In this document: piece by piece, positions 54,566-63,796 of the stretch
Numbering within the stretch: the stretch's first letter is position 1
Layout: the number at the start of each line of letters is the position of its first letter
Source: Sporolactobacillus mangiferae
GTDB lineage: Bacteria; Bacillota; Bacilli; Bacillales; Sporolactobacillaceae
Assembly: GCF_023336505.1 (NCBI RefSeq)
Contig: NZ_JAMAST010000010.1
Span: forward strand, 17,525 to 81,524
Length of the DNA stretch: 64,000 nt
Direction of reading: 5' to 3'
Made by a program: the position numbers and the translations under genes
The notes under the pieces: generated by a model
The model's input: only the letters and a program-made list of their open reading frames with translations
Database searches by the model: none
Told to the model about the DNA's origin: nothing

Positions 54566-55174
54566 TCAAAAATAGCTCCGATTAAAATAAATCAGCGAAT
54601 TGGGTTCATCTTCAGGCGTAATGGTCACTTTCGACACACTGGCATTGTCCGGTTCAAAAAAAGTAAGCACATCGGGAACACCCAGCATGATCTTTAAAAA
54701 TGTGACCGAAATGAACCCATGACAGACGACGCCAAGAGACGTCCATGAGCCGTCTTTTTGTACCTCTTCCCAGAATGCGGCAACACGGGCTTCAACATCA
54801 GAAAAGCGTTCCCCACCCGCGTATTGATCCAGAATCGGTTTAAACTGCCCCATATGCGTGAAATATTCAGGATGACGTTCACGGAATTGGGACTCATTTT
54901 TTCCTTCCCACTTTCCATAGCCTATTTCACGAATGCGCGCGTCGGTCTGAATGGACAGATTCGTGCCCTTTCGCAAAATGTTCGCCGTCTGGACGGCACG
55001 TTTAAGCGGACTGGTCCATAATTTGTCCAATTTACTGACTTCAAAATGCGCGCGCAACTGTTCTGCCTGATGAATCCCCTGATCTGTAAGTGGTAAATCA
55101 ATTCCGCTTCCCTGTACTATATCCGCCTTGTTCGCCTCGCTCTGCCCATGTCGGATAATATAGACTTCACGCAT
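54566..55174 (-). CDS. Histidine phosphatase family protein (phosphoglycerate-mutase-like)
   Basis: A 202-residue protein with the phosphohistidine motif YIIRHGQSEAN at the N-terminus, WTSPLKRAVQTANIL, and the second catalytic His in GVVCHGFISVTFL. I chose the ATG at 55174, 7 nt after GGAGGG. Candidate substrates include sugar phosphates, phospholipids and 2-carboxy phosphates; none can be chosen from sequence. It is transcribed against the phn operon. Confidence 0.9.
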   Translation of the reverse strand: MREVYIIRHGQSEANKADIVQGSGIDLPLTDQGIHQAEQLRAHFEVSKLDKLWTSPLKRAVQTANILRKGTNLSIQTDARIREIGYGKWEGKNESQFRERHPEYFTHMGQFKPILDQYAGGERFSDVEARVAAFWEEVQKDGSWTSLGVVCHGFISVTFLKIMLGVPDVLTFFEPDNASVSKVTITPEDEPNSLIYFNRSYF

Positions 55175-55936
55175 CGTATGTCCCTCCAAAATTCCGTTTT
55201 GTGAAAACGCTTTATTCATTATACCATGAAACGGTGACCGCAGTGTTTGAAACTGTACAGTGCGAACGGGACATACTGATCTTGAGCAGCGTGCCGCTCT
55301 CTGCTTCGGTGCCTCGATTGCTTCGGTCTGATTATGATTTTGCTAAGCTTACTTGGCGCGCTGTTCAATGATCATCAACGGATCAGTGTCCTCTCTCTAT
55401 AGGCATGCTTGCGTCACTTTCTTTAATCTATCTGATCAGAGCAAGGACAATTAGATCAAAAGCTACCGGAAAATAAATATTTTCTTTCTCTCGCCAGGTT
55501 TACTTTTTAATAAATAGGCTATATGTACCAGGAACAACATTCCATTCCCAATCTGTTGTTCTTTCCCCATGTTCAGCCCGGCATGGGGCTTTTTTTCAGT
55601 GATTCGATCAGAGAGGTCCTGATATATCAGCCTTTTAAGGCATGCTTCCAACTGGATCAACAGCCTGAGCATTTCTGTATAAACAAACGTTTATTTATGG
55701 ATCATTTACCCCTGGCTTTAAGGTACATTTCCGTGCTTCTATCTGCCTTTTAGCCGCACCGTATCCTGCCTGCTCCGCCGTCTTCGTTTTCTGCTCATCG
55801 GGCGTTGTTTCTCATGAAACCGTGTCAGCCTGTCAATTCTTTTCCTGCAACGGCAATGATTAAATCATTTCCAATTAGATACCTGTCCGGGTTCCTTTTC
55901 AATTTGCTGCATTCACTAATAATGAGGTGATGACTT
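55175..55936. other. Long intergenic region without a recognised gene
   Basis: No frame with a ribosome site and plausible protein was found. A hairpin with T run, CCCCATG..CATGGGG (55565-55590, T run to 55597), could end a plus-strand RNA starting upstream. The frame at 55523-55753 (+) begins within this hairpin region and lacks a ribosome site. Two bases of evidence for a small RNA exist (terminator only), so it stays a possibility. Confidence 0.4.
55565..55597 (+). terminator. Orphan terminator-like hairpin
   Basis: CCCCATG and CATGGGG pair with a GC-rich loop, followed by CTTTTTTTC. No plus-strand gene precedes it closely, so it may end a small RNA. Confidence 0.5.
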
Positions 55937-56199
55937 ATGGGTAAAGAAAATGGCAATTCCGGCAACAACAGTTCAAATGTCAGGCTTATTGCGATCCACA
56001 ATATGTAATCCATGATACGTTTGTATCAAGATATATTCCGGTGATTCATCCGGTAATTCACGTCAACCGACGGAACATTGTCAACGTTCCAGGACACATT
56101 GTGCAGGAATCCGAGCGAACCGAAGTTATAGATCCCGGACTTCCGAGCAAATGCGATGCCTGCAGCAGAGAACGTTCATGCTTTGACTTTTGGTTCTAA
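55937..56199 (+). pseudogene. CotD-type spore coat protein gene, single-base frameshift
   Basis: GAGGTGAT precedes an ATG whose frame stops after 23 codons. The +2 frame continues as a clear CotD-family protein: QAYCDPQYVIHDTFVSRYIP, VIHPVIHVNRRNIVNVPGH and VIDPGLPSKCDAC. Adding one A in the A-rich tract near 55943-55950 would give an 87-residue protein. This is either an inactivating deletion or a sequencing error in a homopolymer. CotD is an inner spore coat protein, so the host is a spore former. Confidence 0.75.
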
Positions 56200-56515
56200 T
56201 CGTTTATCCTTTTGCCTTCTTCCGTCGAGAGGCCTTTTCTTTTTTTATGAGGGTGTCAAAAATCCAGAAAAGATGGACGATATAAAAGCTGTGGTGCACA
56301 ACTGTAAACGAAACTACTAAAATCATATTCTACTGCACAATAGTATGGGCATTCTCATAACAATAATTCGCAGACAATAAAATATCTGTCATTGACGAAA
56401 AATACATACAATGATTTATGAATGGAATGGATTGAATCAAAAATATATTCATAATTAATTACACTGTTCATCTAGAAAGAAATCCATAAGATGGGAAGCG
56501 CCGCATGATGACTAA
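56200..56515. other. Intergenic, nothing recognised
   Basis: AT-rich region. Only a weak GAGAGG..CCTTTTC T-rich tract is seen near 56230-56250. No ORF is supported. Confidence 0.4.
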
Positions 56516-57885
56516 TCATTGTTTCTGATTTTTATAACTATGCTTTGAGGTACTTAATGCATACAGGGCGTACCTGTTCCCAATCTCGCACAATGTTTCA
56601 ATGTCATATCTGAGCTGCCCCAGATAATCGACAATGTTCTCTCTGTAGAAATGTTTTGGATGCTTTTTTGGCGGTAGCGTCTCCCGGCCAAGCATTTCCC
56701 GTATAAACTGCAAAACGTTTTCGAGTAACTTTTCATTGTATTTTCTCACTTCGTGAATTAAATTAGATCGTCGAATAATTGGGACATCCGATTCGTTATG
56801 TATATCTATGATATCATTCGCAATAACTATAATTGGGAAAACAGAAATTGGTTTTCCCCTGTATCCATATTTTCCTAATTCCAAATTAATTTTTCTTTCC
56901 AACAGGACAAAATGGCGATTTGACTGTTCTGTTGCATTTTTATCAAAAGTGACCTCGGTTTTATCCGGATTCACTCTAATCCATCGTCCGTCCCTGCTGA
57001 TCCTTAGCCCCCAAACACCTTTTTCACCATAATTTTTTATTTCCAGCGTAAATATCCCTCTTGAACCAGTCAGTATCAAATTGATCCAAGCAAACGGATA
57101 TTAGGATGATAATGGAAATAATCTTTGTATAAGTCTAACTCTTTTATAACACGCTTTTCTCCATCAATTCCGCTTTTTAATATACTGAAATCCAGATTTG
57201 GCTTGGCCAATTCCTGAAAATTAATGAACCCTTGATTATAGAGTTGAGAAATATCCAATCCATATATTTGAATAGCATTAACTATCTCTTCGCCAATTAA
57301 AGGGTCGTAGAGTGATTTTTTCAGATTATTAATATTTGGGTGTGCAAGCCATGTTCTGATCATTTTTGCGATATCACTTTCCCCGTACGCCTTTTTGATA
57401 GCTTCTAACTGATAGTTAATGCAGGCGAGCGCCTCTTCATTTGTTTTGTCTATTGATATAATCATTTGATTTACATCAATAAGCTTACGAACCATGCATC
57501 CATTTTTGTTGCCATTGCGGCCTTTCAATAATCGCCTCACATCATTAACCATTTTCCTTGACTGATACTGTGTGAGTATCGTATTTCTTGTTTTGGTATT
57601 GATCAATATATAACCCAGCGTTAACACCGTGTTACACAGCAAGTACAGAACGAGATTACAGAGATTCAAAGCAAGAAAGAGAAAGATCAGCTTAGTAACA
57701 TTCTCCGGCGGAACCTTAGCAGTAATATCAGCATGCGCAGTTAGCATCAAGCTGAAGATTCCAATAATAAGTTCAGGAATAATCCGTATTTTCAGGTTAA
57801 GATATGAATAAAGAAACCTTTTTTTAACATATACAGAGAGGATTACAAAGATAGAAATCACAATAATAGCAATCAATGCATCCAA
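56516..57885 (-). pseudogene. Membrane-anchored NERD-domain protein, frameshifted
   Basis: The 5' part (57885-57076, 269 codons) has about three membrane helices, then a linker, and ends in the first NERD strand (GIDGEKRVIKELDLYKDY and RLLGSI). The second part (57079-56516) continues the same domain in another frame with LILTGSRGIFTLEIKNYGEKGV and the rest of the fold. A one-base change at AATTTGATA (about 57076-57084) separates them. NERD is a nuclease-related domain found in mobile and plasmid genes. It may be a pseudogene or a sequencing error. Confidence 0.75.
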
Positions 57886-58124
57886 ATTCGCTACCTCACT
57901 CTCATCAAACTATTAACGAAAGTTGGAATAAATGACTTTTGTATTACCGATAAAAGTATCTCATCTCTTTTTTTCTTTTGCAATGTTTTCTAAATAAGTA
58001 TTGCATAAATTCCCATTTTCAGTCTACTTTTACGTTTACCCAAATCCTAATCCAAACAAATTAATGGTAATATAACATTAGAAGTAATTTGTTGCCCTTT
58101 GCTTAAATAAAGGAGTTGCATTTG

Positions 58125-58769
58125 ATGATCAAGTATAAAGGTTTGATTTTGTTACTTGTCCTCACTATGCTCGGCGCAACTGCTGCCTGCGGCAGCACAA
58201 CAGCGGTAAAGTCTGATCAGAAGGAAAAGGCCGTTCAAGTCGAAAAGCAGGAGAAGGCAAAAAAAGCAGAATCCAGTGATTCTACAGAAGCTACATCCAG
58301 CCCTTCTAAAGAGGAAAGTTCGTCCACCGACAGCAGTTCGGCGGAAAAGGCCACAGACACTTCTAAGACGGAGAACAAAGATAAGAAAGAAACGGCAAGT
58401 TCGGCAGATGAGTCCGTAAAGAAAGCTGCGTCAACAAGCAAATCAGGCGCGGCCAGAAAAACATCGGGATCTGCTTCGTCATCATCTAAGAAATCCACGA
58501 CAACTAAAAAAACGACGACTTCAAAAGCATCATCAACCAACACCGCTGCTAAAAAGACGACAACTAAGAAAAGTACAACTAAGACAGCTCCGGCGAAAAG
58601 TACGCAAACAGGTAGTAAAGCAAGCTCTTCTAAAAAGAGCGGGGGTAGTGTGAAGTGGAAGGGCGATGCTCCAACAGAACATGGAGAAATTGATCCCGGA
58701 GGAAATACATGGGAAGGTGGAAAGGCAAAAGATCCGGGAGGCATTCCTTGGGATAAAATTAATCCCTAA
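58125..58769 (+). CDS. Low-complexity lipoprotein, copy 1
   Basis: A 214-residue protein. I chose the ATG at 58125, 9 nt after AGGAG. The signal peptide ends at a lipobox-like ATAAC near residue 22. Residues 30-175 are a Ser/Thr/Lys/Ala-rich repetitive stalk (KTTT, KSTT). A conserved C-terminal motif GEIDPGGNTWEGG..IPWDKI closes the protein. It is 65-70% identical in layout to copy 2. Function is unknown; it probably extends from the membrane or wall. Confidence 0.8.
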   Translation: MIKYKGLILLLVLTMLGATAACGSTTAVKSDQKEKAVQVEKQEKAKKAESSDSTEATSSPSKEESSSTDSSSAEKATDTSKTENKDKKETASSADESVKKAASTSKSGAARKTSGSASSSSKKSTTTKKTTTSKASSTNTAAKKTTTKKSTTKTAPAKSTQTGSKASSSKKSGGSVKWKGDAPTEHGEIDPGGNTWEGGKAKDPGGIPWDKINP

Positions 58770-58781
58770 TGCTTATACAGG

Positions 58782-58818
58782 CACAACAAATTTTTATAAA
58801 TAATTTGTTGTGTTTATT
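58782..58818 (+). terminator. Terminator-like hairpin behind lipoprotein copy 1
   Basis: ACAACAAATT and AATTTGTTGT pair, followed by GTTTATT. It is AT-rich and therefore moderate evidence only. Confidence 0.5.
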
Positions 58819-58852
58819 ATTCGAAATTATTAATTTATGAGGTGCGGTAAGG

Positions 58853-58966
58853 ATGAATAATAAGCGATTCTTTTATAAAATCACGGCATTTACTTTAATA
58901 TTCGTTCTTTTATTGCAAGTGGTAATCCAATTACCAGTGCATGCCGAGGATCAATATCTCAACTAG
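58853..58966 (+). pseudogene. Thioester surface protein fragment (signal peptide only)
   Basis: A 37-codon frame, nearly identical to the first 33 residues of the surface protein at 59772, including MNNKRFFYKITAFTLIFVLLLQV. It stops after a few residues (AEDQYLN). An extra ATC-type codon is present in the signal peptide. This is the stub of an ancestral second copy, lost by deletion. Confidence 0.85.
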
Positions 58967-59037
58967 TAAAAAGGCAACTCTATACTATATATACATAACA
59001 CCCTACCTTTCACTACTTACGTTTGGAGGAATCTAAA

Positions 59038-59691
59038 ATGAATAAGAAATCATTTCTTATTGCAGGACTTGTCCTCACTATGCTCAGCGCAACCGCTGCC
59101 TGCGGCAGCACGACAGCGGTAAAGTCTGATCAGAAGGAAAAGGCCGTTCAAGTCGAGAAGCAGGAGAAGGCAAAAAAAACAGAATCCAGTGATTCTACAG
59201 AAGCTATGTCCAGCCCTTCTAAAGAGGAAAGTTCGTCCACCGACAGCAGTTCGGCGGCAAAGACCAAAGACGCTTCTAAGACGGAGAACAAAGATAAGAA
59301 AGAAACGGCAAGTTCGGCAGATAAAGCCGTAAAGAAAGTTGCATCAACAAGCAAATCAGGCACTACCAGAAAAACATCGGAATCTGCTTCGGCATCATCT
59401 AAGAAATCTACGACACCTAAGAAAACGACGACTCCAAAAGCATCATCAACCAACACCGCTGCTAAAAAGACAACAACTAAGAAAAGTACAACTAAGACAG
59501 CTCCGGCGAAAAGCACGCAAACAGGTAGTAAATCGACGACAACTAAGAAAAGTAGCGGCAGTGTAAAAATTGATGGTGGTAAATGGACAGAAAAAGGTGA
59601 AATTGATCCAGATGGTAATACTTGGAAAGGTGCAAAAGGAAAGTGGCAAAAACCAAACGAAAACATTCCTTGGGATAAAATTAAACACTGA
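59038..59691 (+). CDS. Low-complexity lipoprotein, copy 2
   Basis: A 217-residue duplicate of the protein at 58125, with ATG after GGAGGA. The signal peptide and lipobox (SATAAC) and the Ser/Thr/Lys stalk are kept. The C-terminus reads GEIDPDGNTWKGAKGK..IPWDKI, so the GEIDPxGNTW..IPWDKI motif is conserved while the intervening residues differ. That conservation suggests a functional tail. Confidence 0.8.
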   Translation: MNKKSFLIAGLVLTMLSATAACGSTTAVKSDQKEKAVQVEKQEKAKKTESSDSTEAMSSPSKEESSSTDSSSAAKTKDASKTENKDKKETASSADKAVKKVASTSKSGTTRKTSESASASSKKSTTPKKTTTPKASSTNTAAKKTTTKKSTTKTAPAKSTQTGSKSTTTKKSSGSVKIDGGKWTEKGEIDPDGNTWKGAKGKWQKPNENIPWDKIKH

Positions 59692-59700
59692 TTTTTAATA

Positions 59701-59735
59701 AACTCAACATTTATTGATTAGTTTGTTGAGTTTTG
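59701..59735 (+). terminator. Hairpin between lipoprotein copy 2 and the surface protein
   Basis: AACTCAACA and TGTTGAGTT form arms, followed by a T-rich stretch. It occupies the same position as the hairpin behind copy 1, showing that the whole cassette was duplicated. Confidence 0.55.
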
Positions 59736-59771
59736 TTATTTGAAATTATTAATTTATGGGGTGCGGTAAGG

Positions 59772-62249
59772 ATGAATAATAAGCGATTCTTTTATAAAAT
59801 CACTGCATTTACTTTAATATTCGTTCTTTTGTTGCAAGTGGTTCAATTACCAGTGCATGCCGAAGACGAGACATCACTTGGCACTAATAAAACAAAGACA
59901 TTGGAAACGGAGTCCAACAAACTTAACAAGGAAAAAGCAAACAAACCCGAAGGAACTTTGCTGAAAAAGGTTGATGGTGTTGAGATTTATAAAGATGTCA
60001 CCGCTGCTGACGGAACCAAGCTTAAATTAAAGCGCAGTGAAGACATCATTAATAGGTATCGAAGCAATCCCAATGAAACAGGTACAATAACGACAGATGA
60101 TAAAGGAAACCTTCTCCTTAATAATGAGCCATTGTTTATCGGTAATGGTGACGAACAGTTGCCCGCAAATTTAAAACAGCTTTTGAAATCCGGTGTTAAA
60201 GGGCAGAAATTGACACAAAAAAAGTCGCTTTTCTCACGTATTCTGGCCTGGTTTCAGCCGTCTTCTGTACAAGCTGCTTCAGGACCTGATCTGGAATATG
60301 TTGATGCAATAACCTATCAGGGGAGCACCGTTGGGTATTTTAAGCTGGATGGCGAGCAGGCATTTTGTGTTTTTCACGATGGAGCAACAGCAGGGGATAA
60401 TACTCCCTATGAGCCATTTAAGCCCTATAGCAATGACAAAGTGAGAAAAGCGCTGTATTACGGGTGGGGTGGAGAAAAAAACATCTTCGGTTCTTATACC
60501 GATGATTATCATTCGGAAAAATTTAAAAAGGGCACTGTGGTTACATCATTAATTTTGGATCGGCTTTATTCTGGCGGTACATCCGGTCAGAATATTGATG
60601 GCTATGCTGAGTTGTGGGACAAAGTACAACACGGAACAACTCCATCAACCACATTTAAATTTTCAAATCATACTTTAAGTACCAGTGTTAAAAACGGCAA
60701 GCAGGTATCTCAGTCCGCCAAACTAAATGCAGATAAAGCCAACAAGGTCGTTCTTTATGCACCAAAAAACGTAACCATCGTCAATGAATCGAACGGGAAA
60801 CGTGCTTCCGGCAAAAATATAACTATATATGGTGGACAAAAATTTCATTTTGAAGCTCCGTTGGACTACGGAACAGTTTATAAAAGTGGTAAAAAAACCA
60901 CAACGATAAAAACGCTAACGCCAATGATTTCATTTTCATCTTCAGGAAATTATCAGCCTTTAATGAGACCAGATTCAAAAAAAGACCCGACAAAAAATGA
61001 CAGTTTTAAAGTAGACTTCAAGCCACAAATTGGTACGGTTAATGTTCACCATGTTGATCTGGACACAGGACAGCAATTCAAGTCAGAAAAAAAGGAAATT
61101 ACGATTGGTGCAGAAAAGAAACTGTACTCGACACGTGATAACAATGATGTACAGTATTACACCTATAATGGGCATCAGGAATGGCCCTACGCGTACTCTG
61201 TTGACAATTATTCCGGGCTTCCAAAAGGGACAGTTCCATCCGGAGCGGAAGGAACGGGAGCAACGAGTTATACGGTGAAAATGGACAGTCAAAATAAAGA
61301 TGTTTATTTCTACTACAAAACGAAATGGGATCTGACTGTCCGCTTTTACGACAATTACAACAATCGAGAATTGACCTTTTCCGGTATTCCGGAAAAAAGT
61401 ACGCATTGGACGGGTCATTCATACAACCGTCTGGAACTGATCCATAACAAGGCAAACCTAAATCTGGATACTGCATGGAGCTATGCAACACAAAAAACGG
61501 AGTACCGATACAACAAAACATCCGGGAATTTAAACGGCACCATGCCACGCAAAAACGTGACGGTGAAAGTGTATTACACGCCTTATCACAGCGTTCACGT
61601 CACGAAGAAAAACATTAAAGCGGATTACGATCTGTTCAGCGATATAACGGAAAAGATAAAGGTTGGCAGTAAATATGGCTACCAAAAAGACAAGAATAAT
61701 GCCTATAAGGGCGAAGCAACCATCAAAAGGGACAATGGTAAAAAACTGTACGATCTTTTTGTCAATGGCTTGTGGCAAGAAACGTCGGTCACTTGGGGCG
61801 GCGATCAAATGCCCTATCGAAATTTAAGCCATCAGTTTGATTACAAGCTCCGCCGGACAGTTACCGTAAACTATTTGGATGCCCGAACAGGTAAGCCAAT
61901 CACGGATGAAAAAGGAAACCCGGTGAAGGCTAAAGTTATAACGAAACATCAAGGCGACACCTATGACGAAACGGTAAGCAAACATCCGGAAATAAAAACT
62001 AAAAAAACAGTGAGAAACGGAAAGAACTATACGTACCGGTTCATCGGATCAGGCTATGATTTAAAAAAGGATCAAAGTAACAATCCAAAGGGTACATTGG
62101 GAAAAAATAACCTTACGGTCAATTATTATTATGATTTACCGCTGATCCAAGCCAAGATCAAAAAGGTACAGATTTATACAGCACCGGCTAAGAATGGACT
62201 GCCGGTTGAAGTACAATTGCTGAAGGCAATCAGGCAGAGAAGAAAATGA
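59772..62249 (+). CDS. Thioester-domain (TQXA/Cna-type) surface adhesin with MucBP-like repeats, 3'-truncated
   Basis: A ~825-residue exported protein. I chose the ATG at 59772 (MNNKRFFYK), as in the fragment at 58853. A signal peptide (to VHAED) precedes a Lys-rich pro-region. The thioester domain near residues 170-290 has GYFKLDGEQAFCVFHDG, where Cys would form the thioester; the partner Gln is not clear. MucBP-like repeats follow (TVNVHHVDLDTGQQF; TVTVNYLDARTGKPI). It stops in a run out of frame (LLKAIRQRRK) with no LPxTG anchor, so the C-terminus is probably lost. Confidence 0.82.
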   Translation: MNNKRFFYKITAFTLIFVLLLQVVQLPVHAEDETSLGTNKTKTLETESNKLNKEKANKPEGTLLKKVDGVEIYKDVTAADGTKLKLKRSEDIINRYRSNPNETGTITTDDKGNLLLNNEPLFIGNGDEQLPANLKQLLKSGVKGQKLTQKKSLFSRILAWFQPSSVQAASGPDLEYVDAITYQGSTVGYFKLDGEQAFCVFHDGATAGDNTPYEPFKPYSNDKVRKALYYGWGGEKNIFGSYTDDYHSEKFKKGTVVTSLILDRLYSGGTSGQNIDGYAELWDKVQHGTTPSTTFKFSNHTLSTSVKNGKQVSQSAKLNADKANKVVLYAPKNVTIVNESNGKRASGKNITIYGGQKFHFEAPLDYGTVYKSGKKTTTIKTLTPMISFSSSGNYQPLMRPDSKKDPTKNDSFKVDFKPQIGTVNVHHVDLDTGQQFKSEKKEITIGAEKKLYSTRDNNDVQYYTYNGHQEWPYAYSVDNYSGLPKGTVPSGAEGTGATSYTVKMDSQNKDVYFYYKTKWDLTVRFYDNYNNRELTFSGIPEKSTHWTGHSYNRLELIHNKANLNLDTAWSYATQKTEYRYNKTSGNLNGTMPRKNVTVKVYYTPYHSVHVTKKNIKADYDLFSDITEKIKVGSKYGYQKDKNNAYKGEATIKRDNGKKLYDLFVNGLWQETSVTWGGDQMPYRNLSHQFDYKLRRTVTVNYLDARTGKPITDEKGNPVKAKVITKHQGDTYDETVSKHPEIKTKKTVRNGKNYTYRFIGSGYDLKKDQSNNPKGTLGKNNLTVNYYYDLPLIQAKIKKVQIYTAPAKNGLPVEVQLLKAIRQRRK

Positions 62250-62755
62250 AAACACTTGAATCCGCATCCAAAACGTTGAATAAACAGATTGGTAATGAAA
62301 AACCAGAGGGTTCGTTGATTGATAAAGTAGATGGGGTAGAAATATATAAGGATGTTACTGCGGCTGATGGATCAAAGCTCAAATTAAAACGCAGTGAAGA
62401 CATCATTAATAAGTATCGAAGTAATCCTAATGAAACAGGTGTAATAACGACAGATGATAAGGGAAACCTTCTCCTTAATAATGAGCCTTTGTTTGTCGGT
62501 AACGGGGATGAACAGTTGTCGGCAAATTTAAAGCAGCTGTTGAAATCTGGTGTTAAGGGTCAGAAATTGACACAAAGAAAGTCTCTTTTCTCTCGAATTA
62601 TGGCCTGGTTTCAACCATCTTCTGCACAAGCCGCATCAGGACCTGTGCTGGAATATGTTGATGCAATAACCTATCAGGGGAGCACCGTTGGGTATTTTAA
62701 ACTGGATGGCGAGCAGGCATTTTGTGTTTTTCATGATGGAGCAGGTCTCAAATAA
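62217..62755 (+). pseudogene. Second partial copy of the thioester surface protein N-terminus
   Basis: The frame from MKTLES at 62246 repeats the pro-region and start of the thioester domain of the adhesin (KLKLKRSEDIINKYRSNPNE; SGPVLEYVDAITYQGS; FKLDGEQAFCVFHDG) with ~90% identity. It ends at GAGLK, exactly inside the thioester domain. The sequence before the ATG (62217-62245) also reads in frame (AEGNQAEKK), so the copy begins earlier, fused to the 3' end of the adhesin by recombination. Confidence 0.8.
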
Positions 62756-62802
62756 AAGAGACTGCAGAAACAACGGCGTTTCACTCTTTTATCTTTTTTT
62801 TT
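62752..62802 (+). terminator. Terminator behind the adhesin locus
   Basis: ATAAAAGAG..GAAAC and GTTTC..CTCTTTTAT pair as a bulged hairpin, followed by nine T. Confidence 0.8.
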
Positions 62803-63154
62803 AATCCACGTTCTCGAAAAAGATGCATCAATGTCACCAGCTATTGGCTGAAAACCTTGATGCATCCACGTTTCATAAGTAAGCTTCCATCTGGACTTGA
62901 ACCCAGCAACCTCTTCCCTACCATAACCAATGACATGATATTTTTCAATTTGTTTCAGTTTATGAAGCCTGATATAAAGGCATTTTTAATCTGCCACGTT
63001 GATTGAAATGCTTTTTATCGCTATATCATGGATTATTTCTTCTTCCAAATCTTCTTCCACTTTTTTCTTCTCAATCGATCTACTGACTGCGCAATTTTAG
63101 CAGTGCATTTCCGTTCGTTGCATTTTTCAGCTGAATCCGGGTATAATAAAGACA
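62803..63154. other. Intergenic with tRNA-Thr remnant
   Basis: It contains the first copy of the tRNA-Thr 3' end (described below) and a hairpin AAGGCATTTTTAATC..GATTGAAATGCTTTTT at about 62978-63013. No gene is recognised. Confidence 0.45.
62820..62922 (-). repeat. Direct repeat copy 1: tRNA-Thr 3' half plus terminator
   Basis: About 100 bp match 63662-63762, covering the terminator arms GATGCATCAA..TTGATGCATC, a flanking stretch (CCACGTTTCATAAGTAAGC) and the 3' half of tRNA-Thr. The 5' half of the tRNA is missing. Such a partial tRNA copy is what integration of an element at a tRNA 3' end leaves. Confidence 0.7.
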
Positions 63155-63290
63155 CAAGGAACATAAAATAAAACCGCCAGTGCGCGAATGGCAATATCCG
63201 CACAGAGCGGATGCAGTGCTAAACGAATATCTTACAGAGTGATCCGTCTCAACTCCTGCTAGAGCATATGAGACGGATTATTTCTTTTTG
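63155..63290 (+). ncRNA. Candidate antitoxin antisense RNA
   Basis: A plus-strand promoter lies just before it: TTGCAT, 18 bp, TATAAT (63118-63147 region). The RNA would end at the hairpin AATCCGTCTC-type arms (63241-63279 region) followed by a T-rich run (TTTCTTTTTG). It overlaps the 3' end of the toxin-like transcript from the opposite strand, the layout of TxpA/RatA and BsrG/SR4 type I systems. A GC-rich hairpin (ATCCGCACAGAGCGGAT) lies inside. Confidence 0.5.
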
Positions 63291-63351
63291 TTTGACAGCA
63301 TTGCGATGAGCACGCCAAAACTAATCATTAGTGTGATCGCTTGACTGTCAT
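63278..63351 (-). pseudogene. Holin-like type I toxin, frame-damaged
   Basis: On the minus strand an ATG at 63351 (MTV) leads, after one missing base, to QAITLMISFGVLIAMLSNKKK and a stop at 63278. A hydrophobic stretch ending in NKKK is the pattern of the short holin-like toxin peptides of Bacillales. An extended -10 (TGCTATAAT, about 63383-63391) lies upstream. As written, only a 16-residue peptide (MISFG..) is open in frame. It is either inactivated or shorter than usual. Confidence 0.5.
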
Positions 63352-63400
63352 CGGCTCATATGCTTCATTTATTGCCTGTGTTGATTATAGCATGTCACAA

Positions 63401-63637
63401 CCCAATTTTGGGGAATGACTTAACCAGTACAATTCTGTACTTAATAGAGGGTTTTCTCCTACTCCTCAAAATTGAGGGATGATTTAATGAGCTCAAATTT
63501 GATCCGTTTAAAATAAATTGGGTAGGTCAGCGCAAAATTGCGCCAATCATTTTTTATGAAGGATGTCCTCAGACTTGAGGGAATCTAAGAAACCGGTCCA
63601 AAATTGGACGCGTCAATAGACCAGCCGAATTTTGAGC
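63401..63637. repeat. Array of eight short hairpins, CAAAATTG core with co-varying arms
   Basis: Eight 12-16-bp dyads recur at centre spacings of about 27-39 bp: CCCAATTTTGGG (63401), AGTACAATTCTGTACT (63426), CCTCAAAATTGAGG (63464), GCTCAAATTTGATC (63491), GCGCAAAATTGCGC (63530), CCTCAGACTTGAGG (63567), GTCCAAAATTGGAC (63596) and GCCGAATTTTGAGC (63624). The first five-odd arm bases change together while the CAAAATTG core persists, so structure, not just sequence, looks maintained. The last is the weakest. No gene is present. Confidence 0.65.
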
Positions 63638-63661
63638 ACACCTCTCCTTCCTGAAAAAACA

Positions 63662-63795
<134 letters not shown>

Positions 63796-63796
63796 A

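Noticed and set aside
55523..55753. 76-codon plus-strand ORF
   Set aside because: It begins beside a terminator-like hairpin with no ribosome site and has no recognisable protein character.
63401..63637. CRISPR array
   Set aside because: No constant repeat of 24-37 bp and no unique spacers; only short dyads with changing arms. No cas genes nearby.
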